Source: Heterobasidion occidentale
Lineage: Eukaryota > Basidiomycota > Agaricomycetes > Russulales > Bondarzewiaceae
Direction of reading: 5' to 3'
DNA: 64,000 nucleotides
Assembly: GCA_039111635.1 (NCBI GenBank)
Contig: JBCAQO010000008.1
Location: 310,001 to 374,000 of the forward strand
Shown: positions 1 through 11,799 of the stretch, piece after piece
How positions within the stretch are numbered: the first letter of the stretch is position 1
Layout: each line of letters begins with the position of its first letter
Program-made: the position numbers and the translations under genes
Notes under the pieces: model-generated
Database searches by the model: none
What the model was told of the DNA's origin: nothing
The model's input: only the letters and a program-made list of their open reading frames with translations

Positions 1-855
1 CAATTCGCTAGTCGTGGTGGTTCTCCAAGGGGCTTCGTCTGCTGAAGCGCTGCTCATAGTGCTTGAGCGAGGGTGGGGTAATCCGTTTCCTGCGGTATCT
101 AATAGATAGCGCTGGCCGTTCTTGTGTGTGTTTAGCCTGTCAATGTCCATGCCACCTGGTAGCCGTCCAGGGGTGTCTTTAATTGATAGGTCTTCCAGTT
201 CTTCGGCCACGTCGGATTTGTGTTGCTCGTCTTCGGAGTTTACCTGTATGTCTCCGTCAGAGTCGGGGGTACTGGGGGTGCGAGGAGGCGTGTCCTCGTC
301 CAAGTCGATGTCTTTTACTGAGACGCGCCAAGCGCCGCTTCCATATGGTGTGTATGGTGTGGGGGGTGTTTGTCCTGTGGGTGCGGGGGAAGGGGTGAGT
401 CCTGTTGGTGAGTAGGACGTTTCCGAGTCCGTTCCTTCTTCTTCCTCAAAAACTGTGGAGAGGGGTCCTTTCCTCCATTCTCCACTGACGCTGTCTAGGT
501 CCATAGCGTCTTCGTATTCTTCTCCGTCTGGCGAGTAATCCGAGCCTTCGTCCATGTAGTCTTCATCAGCATTTTGATAAGACGTATCTTCTGGTTCCGG
601 TGTGTAAACCGAGCCTTCTTCTGATCTGTAGTCTTCATCGGCATTTTGACGAAGTGAGTCCTTCTTCCAAGCGAGTCCCTTGGTCATTTGTCTCTCCAGG
701 TCCTTGACTGCGCGGTATCTCCAATTTGATACTTGTTCGTCCGCATTCTTCCTGGCCCATGTTGATTTCTGGGATTTCCTTGACTCGTGTTTGACTCCAG
801 GGGAATATGTCGATGTGCGAGAGGAAGAGGAAGGGGCCACCTTCGTTCCTGAGCG
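1..855 (-). pseudogene. acidic C-terminal tail of family A pol, displaced by a frameshift
   Basis: Shifting frame at the missing A near 854 gives a frame that stays open to position 1 and matches the copy 2 frame at 63740-64000. It encodes a low-complexity acidic tail rich in Ser, Pro, Asp and Glu, with a duplicated motif (QNADEDY...EGS.Y) near 545-655. No membrane segment or known domain is seen. It is probably a disordered extension of pol or the start of a further product; its end is outside the window. Confidence 0.7.
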
Positions 856-944
856 CGTTCGCGTTTATTCGTCTGAGTGCTCTTTCCTAGACTCTCTGTG
901 TCATAGGTGAGGTTCTTCCCTTGTCGATGCATAATGATCTGTCC

Positions 945-1328
945 ACTGGGTAACAATGGTTGGGCTTTCTTGAGTCCCAACCTGATTTCCGCCGGCGTTG
1001 CGCCGGTAGCTAGGAGCCGTCTTCCTAGCTTTGTTTTCCTGAGCCTTCGCCTGTATTCTTCATCCACCATGGATGCTCGTATGTGTGCGACCGTGGCTCC
1101 CGTGGCTAGTAGTTTCTTCCCTATTGGGTGAACGAGTAACTTGCGTCTTATGGATTCTTCCTGTATAGCGGTTTCTGCCTGTTTATCCGTTAGTCCTGCG
1201 CCTAGTAGTTTCTTTCCTGCTGATGTCTGTGTCAGCTTCCGTCTCGAGGTTTCTTCCTGTATCGTGGTCTCCGCTTGTTCGACCGTTAAACCTGCGTCGA
1301 GTAGTTTCTTCCCTGCCGAGGTCTTCAT
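945..1328 (-). repeat. four tandem 32-residue repeats at the C-terminus of family A pol
   Basis: Downstream of the chromodomain the protein contains four units in exact 96-base register, starting at 1328, 1232, 1136 and 1040. Shared pattern: (S/P/K)xGKKLLxxGxTxxxxxxxIxEExxRRKL. Units 1 and 2 are closest; unit 4 degenerates after GATPAEIR. In copy 2 the family D element is inserted inside unit 4. I do not recognise the fold; a helical repeat is likely from composition. Function unknown. Confidence 0.85.
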
Positions 1329-4300
1329 TAGCCGAATTTGTCTGTCGCATAGTTCCACTATCTGGTTTCTGTCGAGTGCGAGTTGTAATTCTCGAATAGA
1401 CGGCCCCATGCCTCGGACTGCCAGTGGGTATTTCCTGTGGAAGTCGCTAACTTCCTCCTTTGCGTTCTTGACCGCGTCCGCTGATTCCCATGAGTTGTCG
1501 GATTCCGGGTACCCTTTCCATTTGACTAGGTATTGTAGGGTCTTCCAACGTCCAAAGCGGCGGGATGCTATAATTCTTTCGACCTCGAATTCTTCCTGTC
1601 CTTCGATGAGGTCGGGTGGAGGTTTCCTATAGTTTGGACCGTGAGTGGTGTTCTCATTGTACATGATTAACCGCGAGGCGTGGAAGACATTATGTATCTT
1701 CTTCCAATTCTTCGGCAATTCCAGCCGATAGTTAACCGTTCCTATGGTGTCCAAAATCTTGAATGGCCCAAACCTTTTTGGCCTTAACTTCTCCGAGGGG
1801 TGATCCGTGTGTATGTTCTTTCCGTCGAGCCATACTTGATCGCCTTTCTTGAATGGGGGAAGTTCTACCCCAAACTTGTCGTGCTGAGTCTTCATGGATT
1901 CTGCTGCAATTTCCAAACTGGCCTTTGCTTCTTGCTGTGCTTTCCTTAACAGTTCTAGGCGCTTGTCGGCAGTGGGTACGTTCGTGTTTCCGACGATTGC
2001 AGGGTAAGCTCTTGGTTGGTATCCATGAAGGAGCTCGAATGGCGAGATCTTTGTCGCCGAATGCTGGTGTGAGTTGTGGGCATATTCTGCATAGGGAATA
2101 AGTTCGGCCCAGTCGTCCTGTGTGGAGCTGCAAAATGCCCTAAGGTATTGCTCCAGTTCCTGGTTCATCCGTTCCGTCGCTCCATCCGTCTGTGGGTGGT
2201 AGGCCGTGCTAAGGGATGACTTGATTCCTAATTCCTTTAGTAGTGCTTGCGCTACTTTAGACGCGAATTGTGTTCCGCGGTCCGAAATTATCTTGTCCGG
2301 TAATCCGTACCGTCGCCATGTGTGATCTAAGAGTAATTTCGCCGTGCCGTCGGAATCGATCGTCTTCTTGCAAGGGGTGATGATCGTTGTCTTCGTTAAC
2401 CGATCCGTGACCACGTGTATTGAGTCGTATCCTTTCGACTCCGGGAGATCTGTAATAAAATCCATTGTGATTGTTCCGAATGGTCGGTCCGGTATCTCCG
2501 TAGGCTGTAACGGCACCATTGTCGGGTGTGTGTCGTTCTTCGTTGATTGACATACTGCGCATCCTTCCACGTATTGTTGTACCGTGTTAGACATTCCGGG
2601 CCAAGTATAGTCTTGACCGACTGACGCCAGGGTACCTCTAACTCCTGGATGTCCCGCTGTTCGGTTGTCGTGATGCCGTTTGATTATGTCCCTTCGTAGT
2701 TCTCCGTTTGACGGTACGTAAACCTTTCCGCGATGTAGTACAAGGCCGTCCTCTTCGTTCCATTCCTGCAAGCCTTTCTTGAGGGATCTTGGTCCGAGTT
2801 CATTGACCTGTTTTAGTATTTCCAATAGCCAGGGGTCTTCCCTGTTTCCTGCTATGATGCGGTCCCTAAGCTCCGTCTCGATCATGGTAACCGCCGTTCT
2901 TCCCGTTGCCCTAAGGTGGAAGATCTTCTGTGGATCGAGAGGTTCTATCAGATCTGTTGCGCCGAGATGGACAGATCTGATGTTTGTTGCTTCTGTGAAG
3001 GGGGTCCGGGAGTTTGGCTGGGTTGTTTTATCGAAAATTTCCGGCCCGAGGAGGACTTCTCCCGAATTGTCTAATTCCACCCCCTCTTTATGGTCTGGCC
3101 TCCGAGACAGACCGTCCGATTTATTCGTGGTCCCCGCCTTGTGTGTGAGTTTGTAGTCGAAGCGTGACAAATAAAGCGACCACCGGGCTTGTCGACGATT
3201 TAGTTTCTGCGATGTCCTGAACCATTCCAGATTCTTGTGATCGGTCCAGACGTCGATCTGGTGTGTGGCGCCTTCCAAGTAATGTCTCCATGCTTCGAAT
3301 GACCGTACTACCGCCAGAAGTTCCTTGTCGTATATCGGGTAGTTTCGTTCTGCGGGTGCAAGGGATTTCGATATATAGGCACATGGGTGCCACTTGCCGT
3401 CCTTGGCCTGTTGCGAGAGTACTGCACCTGTAGCAAAATCAGAGGCATCGCATTCGATGCGGAATGGCTGTTCCGTATCCGGCATGATTAGTACAGGTGA
3501 CTCTGTGAATGCTTTCCGAAGTCGTTGGAAAGCCTCCTCGCATCCTGGGGTCCATTCCCAGGCGTGTTCCTTCTGTGTTAACTCGAATAGCGGTCGCGCT
3601 ACTTTCGAGTAATCCTTTATAAATCTGCGATAAAAATTGCAGAATCCAAGGAAGGATTGTACTTCCTTGACGCGAGTGGGCGTCGGCCACTGCGCGATTC
3701 CTTCTACCTTGACTGGGTCCATTTCCAGGTGTCCATGCGAGATGACGTACCCCAAGTACGTCAGTTTGTTCTTGTGGAAATGGCATTTTGGCGGTTGTAG
3801 GTAGAGGTCGTTGTCCTTTAATATCTGTAGGACCTGTCGTACAATTCGGATGTGTTCTTCCATGGTCTTGGTAAATACCAAGATGTCGTCCATGTAGATT
3901 GCTACCTTCCCTGAATAGATGAGGTCTTTGAAAAGCGAGTTCATCATGGTTTGGAAGGTTGCCGGCGAGTTCGTTAATCCGAAGTACATAACGAGGGGTT
4001 CGTACATTCCTAGATTCGTTAGGAATGCTGCCTTGTGAATATCCTTCTCGAACATCTTTATGTTGTTGAACCCTGTGTCAACGTCCATGAGCGAGAGGTA
4101 TTCCGCGTCCTTGAGTAGATCTAAAAGTTCCTGGATTATCGGCAGGGGGTACTTGTTCTTTACGGTTATCTCGTTTAACCGTCGATAATCCATGACTGGC
4201 TGCAATTTTCCATTCTTCTTCTTGACGAAAAAGAAGGGTGACGCGATGTGTGATTTGGATTCCCTGATGAATCCCTTGGCCAGATTTTCCTCGATAAATT

Positions 4301-4573
4301 TCTTGAGCTCGGCCTGTTCGACAGGACTTAGACTGTAGAGTTTGGGGCGTAACGAGTGTTCCATGCCCTCCTTGATGTCAATGTGATGGTCCCATGGTCT
4401 TTCCGGTGGGAGCCGTCCTTTGGGTCGTCCGGTGAATACTTCTTTGTAGTCCCAGTATTCCTTTGGTACGATTTCCTCGAATGATAACTCCGGCTTTCCT
4501 TTTGCGGCTTCTTCCGCTAAGCGCTGTGAGTTGGTATGCTTGGTCTGTTTCTTTGGTTCCGGCCCGAGCGGGT

Positions 4574-4713
4574 CTTCGCGCTTGCCCCTAGGTTGCGACT
4601 TATTCTTGAATTCTTTGCGCGCGCCCCAAGGCTGCGACTGATTTTCCTTGTCTTCACGCGTGCCCCTAGGTCGCGACTTTTCTTCGCGCATGCCCCAAGG
4701 CTGCGACTTTTCC
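4574..4713 (-). repeat. (R/Q)P(W/R)G minisatellite in the family A protease-RT linker
   Basis: About four in-frame units of 10-13 residues with the core KS(R/Q)P(W/R)G.R(E/K)(E/D). Copy 2 (50942-51110) has five units, so unit number varies between copies. The repeat lies between the protease and RT domains. Confidence 0.8.
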
Positions 4714-5000
4714 TGGGTTTCGGCTCTGTGGATGTCTACTCCTTCCTCGGAGTCGTTGTATAGTTCCAGTGCTTCTAGAGCTCCCGTTTCTAGGTACCTG
4801 ACGAGGTATACTCCATCTTCGTCTAGGTTCGTGGAGGAAAGTGCGGGCTTGCCGCTACCGTCTTCCGTTGCATCTTCTTCGGCCCATGTGGGGGCTTCCA
4901 TTTGTTTAGCCCGAGCGCGAAGATGCGCATTCAACCTTCGGGTTGTGAACCCCGGATCTTTAGGTATTGTCCGCGGATGTGGTACTGTGGTGTTTCCCAC

Positions 5001-6199
5001 TTTCCGGCCTTTCCTAGGTATTCCCGCCTTTTGTGATGGGACTGTAGTCCCGGCGCTGATAGCCCTCGGCCTCTATCCTGTTCTCCTCGAGGGTGGGGAA
5101 TATTGTTTTCTTCCTAAGGCTCTTTTGGCCTTGACCGGCCCTCCTTGTATTAGGCAGGAGGGTGGGCATCTTGTGAGGTGCAGCCCGTAGGCGTGCCAGT
5201 CGACTTCTGGGTTGTGCTTCAACAACCAGTCGGTTCCTAAAATCACGTCCTCCTTTCCTATGTCCGAGACAAATAGTAGGTCCGTTCCTGGTGTTCCGCG
5301 ATTTTCTCCGTGAATGCGACACTATGTTTCCCGTGCGTAATGTTTCCTAGTGATTCTCCTCCCACATGGGTTATGGGGATGGGTCGAGTGGGGATAGTCG
5401 CAACTCGATGTTTCTCTACAAACCGGCGATTAATAAAATTGCCGGTTGCTCCGCTGTCGATTAACGCAGTGGTCTTGCCGTCCTATTGTCCTATGAGATC
5501 TACTCATTCGAAGTGATGGTGCCCGTTTTTACAATCTGGGAGATCGAAGAGATCGAGATGGCTGGTCTGGGATCTTCTTTGACTTCTACTTCTTCGCATA
5601 AGTGTGCGATTGGCGAGAACCGATTGCTTGTCGGAATAGGCGTTGGCTGGCGCTATCCGAGATCTGTTCCAAGAGACTGTATCTCCGAAGCTTCCGTGAG
5701 CTTCTTTTCCTGGTATCGGTTCCGTTCTGGGGTTCCTTGCATCCTTTCCCATAGGGTTTCTTTGGCTTCTTGTTCCTTCGGTTTGGGCAGTTCCTTGCCC
5801 AGTGTCCTGGTTCACTGCAACTAAAACAAATGTCGTTGTCAGTACCTTCGCGCTTCCTTTTCCTTCCTGGTATGGCGATAGGATTGGTCTGTAGGCTTCT
5901 TGAAAAGCTTCTTCTTCCATTGACTCCGCGTGCTTCCCTGTTTGAGTTATTAGATCTTCAAAACGATCTGGTACTCCGTCCTGAAGGACTCGCACGGCGA
6001 GTTCTTTCTTGAGTCCTCTCAGGTAGTATTTCTTTTGAGTTGGTCGTCTGCTCTGGCTAGGAGGGCGACCGCCCCGAACTCTGCGTGTACTGGACCCAAT
6101 TTCTGTTTCCTTGGTGACTTTCAGTAGTCGGTCTGGTACGCTGGGCAGTCGAAAGGCTTTGTCCGGGGGTTCCGGTTCCGGGGTCTTGGCGGTACTCAT
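5001..6199 (-). pseudogene. broken gag and protease of family A copy 1
   Basis: A frame from 6199 to 5504 begins MSTAKTPEPEPPDKAF, the same as copy 2 gag, but leaves the copy 2 register in two stretches (after residue ~28 and after the YRPILSPYQ block), so the zinc knuckle CFSCSELGHWARNC of copy 2 falls out of frame. The protease segment (about 5000-5500) is split over frames. Several single-base indels, some in homopolymers, account for this; real decay and sequencing error cannot be separated here. Confidence 0.8.
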
Positions 6200-6505
6200 C
6201 TTCGCTGGCTGGGCGAAGGTTGGAGTAGTGGGGTGATCCGGATAGAGATGGGGAACGTAACGTATCCGTCCTTTCGAGTAGGTATCGATATGGGGTGATG
6301 GAGTAGCGGTCTGAACAAACTGTCGGTGATTTGGTTAAGCGCACTGCTAATGACCTCGGGTGGTTCTGCTACAAGGGTGATGGAGAGTGTGTGCGTTCGG
6401 CGTAAATCGCCTTCGTGTAGATGGAAGGTGATGACGCCGACGATTTCGGTATTCGGGGAGGGTAGTCCATCCAGAGTGAGGCAGGGGCAGGTGAGCTCGT
6501 TCAAG

Positions 6506-7308
6506 TGTTAAGACCTGGTCTTCGCACGTGATGTGCCAGGAGGCTCCTGAGTCACTGAGGGACGTGCCAAATCCAAGTGCGTCCGATGAAAGCACCAGCG
6601 GCTACTTGAGTGCGTAATTCGGATGTACGAGGGATTCGTGATGGTATCGTGTCTCCAGAATGCACAAAGGTTTTCCCACAGATGTGCGGGTACGACCTGA
6701 TGCGGACCTGGATGGCAGTAGATATGCTGCCCACTAAAGTCGAGATAGAATACTGCTAGTCCTGTATAGAACTCAGCCAGTATTGAGATGACGACTGAGT
6801 GGTTGAGGATGATGATAGAGAGAAGCGCAGGGCAAGTCAAACCGATGCTCAAGCAGATGTTCTATTGACAATCAAGAGTCTGGCCTATTGGCAAAGACTA
6901 TGATGTAGCAGAGGTATGGCTAGTACCAAAGGTCAAGAGTAAGAACAGGTGGGGAGTAACAAAGGTGAACGAGCTGGCGATACAGGTATCTGGCTCGTTC
7001 TATATATACGCGATCCGCTTTAGGGCAAGATCTACAGAAGGTCTGTGCTCAAGGCACCAAATAGAAGTAAACGATCAACGATCGAATGATGTAATCTATG
7101 ATGCGATCAGAGAAGCATGATGCAATCAATGATGTCAGTGATGTAACTGATCGTTAATCCAGGAACGAAAGATAAGATAAGATAACTCAATGTCTGTTGG
7201 TGAAGTCAAGGGGTCGGTCACCGGGTATAGGTCATATCCGTTGGTCATAGACCGCGTGTCATATGATCAGGTGATCATATCTCATGTGTTATGAGCCAGC
7301 TCTTAACA
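6506..7308 (-). repeat. 5' LTR of family A copy 1
   Basis: 803 bp with perfect 8-bp inverted ends (TGTTAAGA/TCTTAACA in element sense), matching the copy 2 LTR at 48313-49118 nearly base for base. A TATA-like run (TATATATA) lies at 7001-7009, the expected U3 promoter. No TGG-type primer binding site follows the inner end, so priming by a standard tRNA 3' end is not evident. Confidence 0.9.
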
Positions 7309-7365
7309 CAAACTGTATCACCCGATACTCAATGGTGAGACTCTGACTTGACTTAGACTCAATGC

Positions 7366-10359
7366 TTGGGTACTGAAACTGAGTGTATAGGCACACCCGT
7401 TGACGAGCATGGGAATGACCTACCCCTCCAATCACCACCGCCCCCTTATGTGCCCGCAGCGCCCACAGACCATGACGACTGGTCACCATTTAACAGTCGC
7501 CCTCAGTTCGAAATGGCTGACTTCCTCTATCGAAGGACAAAATGCCTGCAAAGCGGATCAATAAGCTGCTCGGTCTGTGGCAGCTCTGAAAACCAAGCCG
7601 GACGACCCTGATCCACCCTTCAGTAATCATGGCAACATGTACGACACGATCGACTCTATCAGCCATGGCGAGGTGCCATGGCAGTCTTTTTCTCTTAATT
7701 ACAATGGACCTCGGCCCAATGCCGAGGTCCCACCGTGGATGGATGGCGAGTACGACGTGTGGTTCAGAGATCCCCGCTGATACTCTGCAACCAACTGGCC
7801 AACCCCACATTTTCAGGTGAGATCGACTACACGCCGATTCAAGATTTCAATGATGAAGGAAAGCGGACATGGACTGACTTCATGTCGGGTAATTGGGCCT
7901 GGCGTCAGCTGTACGTTATTGTATCTTTTATTTTGATGTCACTGACGGACTGTTACTCACAGGATAAGATTGCAATTGATTTGGAGACGCACGGATCGAT
8001 GTTCGTTCCAATTATCCTAGTTCCGACAAGACCACTGTGTCTGTTGCAACAGGTCAAAACGAGTACCATCCATTGTACATCTCTAATGGTAATGTACACA
8101 ATTGTTCGGAGAGCGCACCGCAACGCTGTCACTCTCGTTGATTTTTATCCATTCCTAAGAGTAAGTTTTAAAGTATTTTACAGGCATTTGACTTACTCAT
8201 ACTCCCTCCGAGCTAGCCGACAGACAGTTCAGCGGCGATGCAGCGTTCCGGAAATTCCGCAGGCAATTGTATCATATTTCACTTGCCCACATACTCGAGG
8301 TAACGCGATGCGCCGATGGCACCTGCGGCACGACATCTATGGATTAGGTCCATATATAGCCGACTATCCAGAGCAGGTAATGCTTGCATGCATTGTGCAA
8401 GACTGGTGTCTGTGGTATTTCTCGCAGTCTTGCAATGTGCATCACAGTGGCATTTTCGACATGTATATCTAGATGTTTGCTGCACCGGCCAAGGACCTTG
8501 ATAGCGGAGGCCATTCACGCTCGCATGCACACACACACGTGTTGCTCATGGATTTGTATGGTGCAAAACCCTTGTGGGATCATTACGGAGTCATCGACAA
8601 TATACTGGTATGTGTTGTGTCATCTTTCAGCTTCCAACATCACTGATCAATTACGCAGCCATTACAGCTCAGTTTCCCGTGCCGACATCCACGAGCTCTG
8701 TCATTCGACATCCTCCATCATCATCAAAGGCACATTCAAGGACCATCTGTCACATGGGTTGAAGACTATCTACACACCGTGCATAGCAAAAAGGATGCTC
8801 GTGCGATAATGGCTGATATCGACCGTCGGTATGTAACTATAAATTTATTCTCGGACTTCTGCTCACTAAGACATTCATTATAGTATTGCGGCCGCTCATC
8901 TTCCCTGGCTTACGACGCTTTAAGCAGGGGCGAGAATTCAAGCAGTGGACGGGCAATGACTCGAAGGCCTTATGAAGGTGTGTATTGTATCTTGCATTGT
9001 TACATCTACCAAACTGACTAAGCGACACTCAGATTTACCTCTCAGCCATTGTAGGCCATGTGCTGCCACGTATGGTTCGCGCGATCAGCACGTTTATGGA
9101 TTTTTGTTATCTTGTACGGCGGTCCACTCTCGACGAAGCCACTCTCGCAGCAATGAATGACGCTCTCACACGGTTCCATGCCGATTGTGAGATTTTTGTG
9201 GAGACAGGCATCCGACCATCAGGATTTTCCCTCCCACGTCAGCATTCCCTGACACATTATCGTCAGCTAGTCCACGACTTTGGTGCACCAATGGGTTATG
9301 CTCCTCCATAACGGAGTCGAAGCACATCAAGGCTGTCAAGGAGCCATGGCGCCGCTCAAGCCGGTTCAATGCTCTAGGCCAAATGTTACTCACCAATCAA
9401 CAACAGGATAAGCTCGCAGCAGCGCGCGTCAATTTGATGCACGTGATATGCCATTGGACCATGCTTGTCCATCTTTGTTCAGGTCATCCAACCCGTGTCC
9501 CATACATTCCTCCCAAAATCAGACTCCTCTCCTGTTGCCATCCGAGGATGATGACGAGTCTGACAAAGACCCAAGTGACGATGACGCTGAGCACTCGATG
9601 ACCGAGAGTTGAAGCATCAATAAAACTGGCGACAAGAGCAGGTATAGAAGCATCATTATATACTGCCATGCAGCCGCTAATCACATTCTATTTCTATCAA
9701 GCGGGTATCCACGAGGAGGCGAAGTCTGGGCAAATACCTCAATCTTCCCGCTCAGCATCTTTCGGACCTCATCCGGCGATTCTTGCATGACCACTCAACC
9801 CCCAGGCCCTGATCCCTGCCTCCGACGTCAACATCACCCAGTGCCCGACCTTTGACAGTCATGTTTATGTGTTCATTCAGCACAGGCAACTTTTTACTTG
9901 CCCAGTGACATGTCTGGCCTTCATGGCATGTATCAACATCGGATCCACTCCGTTCCGAGCTGGCATCACAAAGCAGCGCGGAGGGACTGTGTCTTTGCCG
10001 AGAGAGATCCGACAAAGCCCGGAATGCGGGGCTTGTATGTTGCTCAAGTCCTTCTTTTTTTCTCTTTCACATTTTGTGGAGTGCTTTACCCCTGCACTAG
10101 TCCAATGTTCTTGCCCGTCGGTGATGAGCCTTGTGATCAGACAGGTATGTGGATAGTGGAGCCGGAGGTTGATGGCCACGGGGCATGGACAGCATCTATC
10201 ATACACTGCAATTCTATCATGCGTGCAGCACATCTAATAGGTGTCTATGGGGAGGAGTTCCTTCCCAGTGACTTCAAACACACCTACTCACTCTCGGCCT
10301 TCAAGGCATACTATGTTAATAAGTTCTCGGATCATAATGCTAACGAAATCGCATTTTGA
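7366..10359 (+). pseudogene. Plavaka-type (KDZ) transposase, decayed
   Basis: Plus-strand fragments in several frames line up, in order, with the agaricomycete Plavaka/KDZ transposase family as I recall it: GTPVDEHGNDLP and DDWSPF (7380-7500), EVPPWMDGEYDVW (7720-7765), DFMSGNWAWRQ (7880-7910), ETHGSMFVPIIL, IYGLGPYIADYPEQ (8335-8375), GTFKDHLSH, RAISTFMDFCYLVRR (9070-9125), FSLPRQHSLTHYR, ESKHIKAVKEPWRRS and a C-terminal block ending NEIAF then stop at 10359. Consensus introns remain (for example about 7909-7962 and 8610-8630). Frameshifts near 7560, 8030, 9300 and 9895 and missing N-terminal sequence make it a pseudogene. Its 5' part appears cut by the family A insertion at 7308. Confidence 0.85.
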
Positions 10360-10708
10360 AGTAATTACATGAGTGATACAGCCTCTCAAAATCAGCGAGA
10401 GTGTGGGAGTGGCGGCGGAAGCCGATCTTCAAGTTGCACATTGTTCTTCAACCATGACAGCCTCGACACGACGCACGTGCATGACTACATCCCTCCTAGT
10501 GACTCAAGGGGCATCTTAGTTTGTTCATCGTCCACACGCTTTCGTATTCTACTCGTCTCGGTGTCTGCAAGGCTAGCGACAAGGGCTGTCTCTCAACTCA
10601 GAAGGAGTAGAAGGACCTCGAGCGGATGGTCAACAATAGTGTTGAGGGAATGGTGATGTCCTCTTCTTCACCTCGTCCACCGTCTCCTGCACCTCACACG
10701 ACGAACAC
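10360..10708. other. no gene seen between Plavaka and WD40 relics
   Basis: Only short frames without recognisable motifs; probably the 3' part of the Plavaka element. No clear terminal inverted repeat was found by eye. Confidence 0.5.
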
Positions 10709-11400
10709 TCACTGTAGGACTTCCATCTCCGTAGCACCGATAACCAACAGCGCTAGTCGAGCGTGTGAATGATGTGAGGCCCCTGTGCGCCGTCGCAGTC
10801 CGCGCTCCTGCCCCAGCCCCAGCCCCAGCCCCATGTACCAGTGACGTTGCCAAACAAGAGTCGGCGCGATGGCGTCAAAGCCAGGATGGTTCGGCGGGAG
10901 CGCGCGCGGCAGCACGTTGTCACCCTCGTCCTTGTCGCCCTCGCCACAGTGGTCGTCAAGCAGGAGCTTTATGCTCTGCACCTGGCCCATGTGGTCCGTG
11001 AGCTGACGCACTCACGACCACAGCGCAAGGTCCCACAGCCGGATCGTGCCGTTGTCCGATGCGGAGAACAGCATCTTGCCGGAGTCGATGTGGCTCGCGT
11101 GCGCCGTCCGAGGCGGCAGTGGCGAGTGCGCGTGGTCAAACGCGGGCACGCAGCACGATGCGCTGGCGGACGACAACGCGGAGCGCTGCTGCGCATCCCA
11201 CAGCTGCACGGCGTTGACCCAGTTGCGGTGCCCGCGGAGCGTGAAGCACTCACCGTTGCGGGAGCTCCAGACCTTGACGGTCGCGTGGACCGAGCCGGTT
11301 GGGAGCACATTTGAGTCGAAGTGGAGGCACACGACGCTCGCGGCGTTGACGATGATGCAGCTTTGAAGCTGTGCCGGGTCATGGGCACGGCAGGGGGTCC
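10709..11400 (-). pseudogene. WD40-repeat protein relic (Met30/Scon-2-like F-box protein)
   Basis: Minus-strand frames show two or three WD40 blades: SVVCLHFDSNVL...ATVKVW, LRGHRNWVNAVQLWDA, KMLFSASDNGTIRLWDLALW, then VRQLTDHMGQVQSIKLLL. The order and the long inter-blade insert resemble the substrate-binding half of fungal sulfur-controller F-box proteins; this is from memory and could be another F-box/WD40 protein. An in-frame TGA at 11012-11014 interrupts the blade boundary, and no F-box or remaining blades are nearby, so it is a gene fragment. Sequence below 10800 is low-complexity GAGAGAG. Confidence 0.65.
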
Positions 11401-11799
11401 GTCATGTCTGTATCATCTTATTCATATGTTGTTACTTGGTGTACTTGCAGTAATCATAACCTCTGGTGGTTCTTGCTCGGTTGGCTTGTTGTGGTCGGAA
11501 TCTCTGACAACCCTTACTGAGATAATCTACAAGTACATAGACCTTTTACAAGTTATAAAGACTTGAAATCACTTATATGGATATCTAAGGGGACTGTACT
11601 TGTGCAAGTGCTATCAGTGCGCTAAGCTCTCAAAGTTAGTCAACTTTTTTGCTTGTTTACTGATGTGTCATAAAAAACATTTGGACTATTAGTCTTGTGG
11701 AGTCGAGGCTATTAGCCCCAGGGTTCCAACTCTATTCGTAGCCTTCTCTGTCTTTCATTTAAATAGACCTGCAGTTTGCTCAGTTCCAGTGCTGTGGGG
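11401..11799. other. no gene seen
   Basis: AT-richer intergenic sequence between the WD40 relic and the LTR of element C. The outer boundary of that LTR probably lies in or just after this stretch but cannot be fixed, because its partner LTR is not visible. Confidence 0.4.

Larger units (their letters stand above)
684..5000 (-). pseudogene. pol of family A copy 1: RT, RNase H, integrase, chromodomain
   Basis: An open frame of 1438 codons. In order: a linker with RP(W/R)G repeats; RT with the MDYRRLNE block and catalytic YMDD at 3885-3896; RNase H with [17 protein letters not shown]; integrase zinc finger (KRHHDN to CAVCQS); integrase core with D in TMDFITDLP, D in SDRGTQF and E in TDGATERMNQ; and a chromodomain (FEVERII to YLVKWKGYPESDNSWE, about 1480-1600), which makes this a chromovirus. 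Four 32-residue repeats follow. Compared with copy 2, one A is missing near 854, so the last part of this frame is out of register and stops at 684. The start at 5000 is only the first start codon after a stop; the native protein would be a frameshift product with gag. Confidence 0.9.
1..7308 (-). mobile_element. Ty3/gypsy chromovirus family A, copy 1 (3' end outside window)
   Basis: LTR retrotransposon read right to left: 5' LTR 6506-7308, gag and protease remnants about 5000-6200, then reverse transcriptase, RNase H, integrase and chromodomain down to about 1480, then a repeat-containing C-terminal extension to the window edge. The same layout recurs on the plus strand from 48313. Gag and protease are broken by frameshifts, so this copy is not autonomous, but its RT-to-chromodomain frame is open. 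The 5' flank (7309 onward) leads directly into a Plavaka transposase relic, so the element landed in or beside that older transposon. The 3' LTR and one target duplication lie outside the window. Confidence 0.93.

Noticed and set aside
7735..8472. A 245-codon gene on the plus strand
   Set aside because: It reads through predicted introns of the Plavaka relic; the family blocks change frame inside it.
10765..11314. Plus-strand frames of 78 and 157 codons
   Set aside because: Antisense to the WD40 relic, Arg/Ala-rich, no motif.
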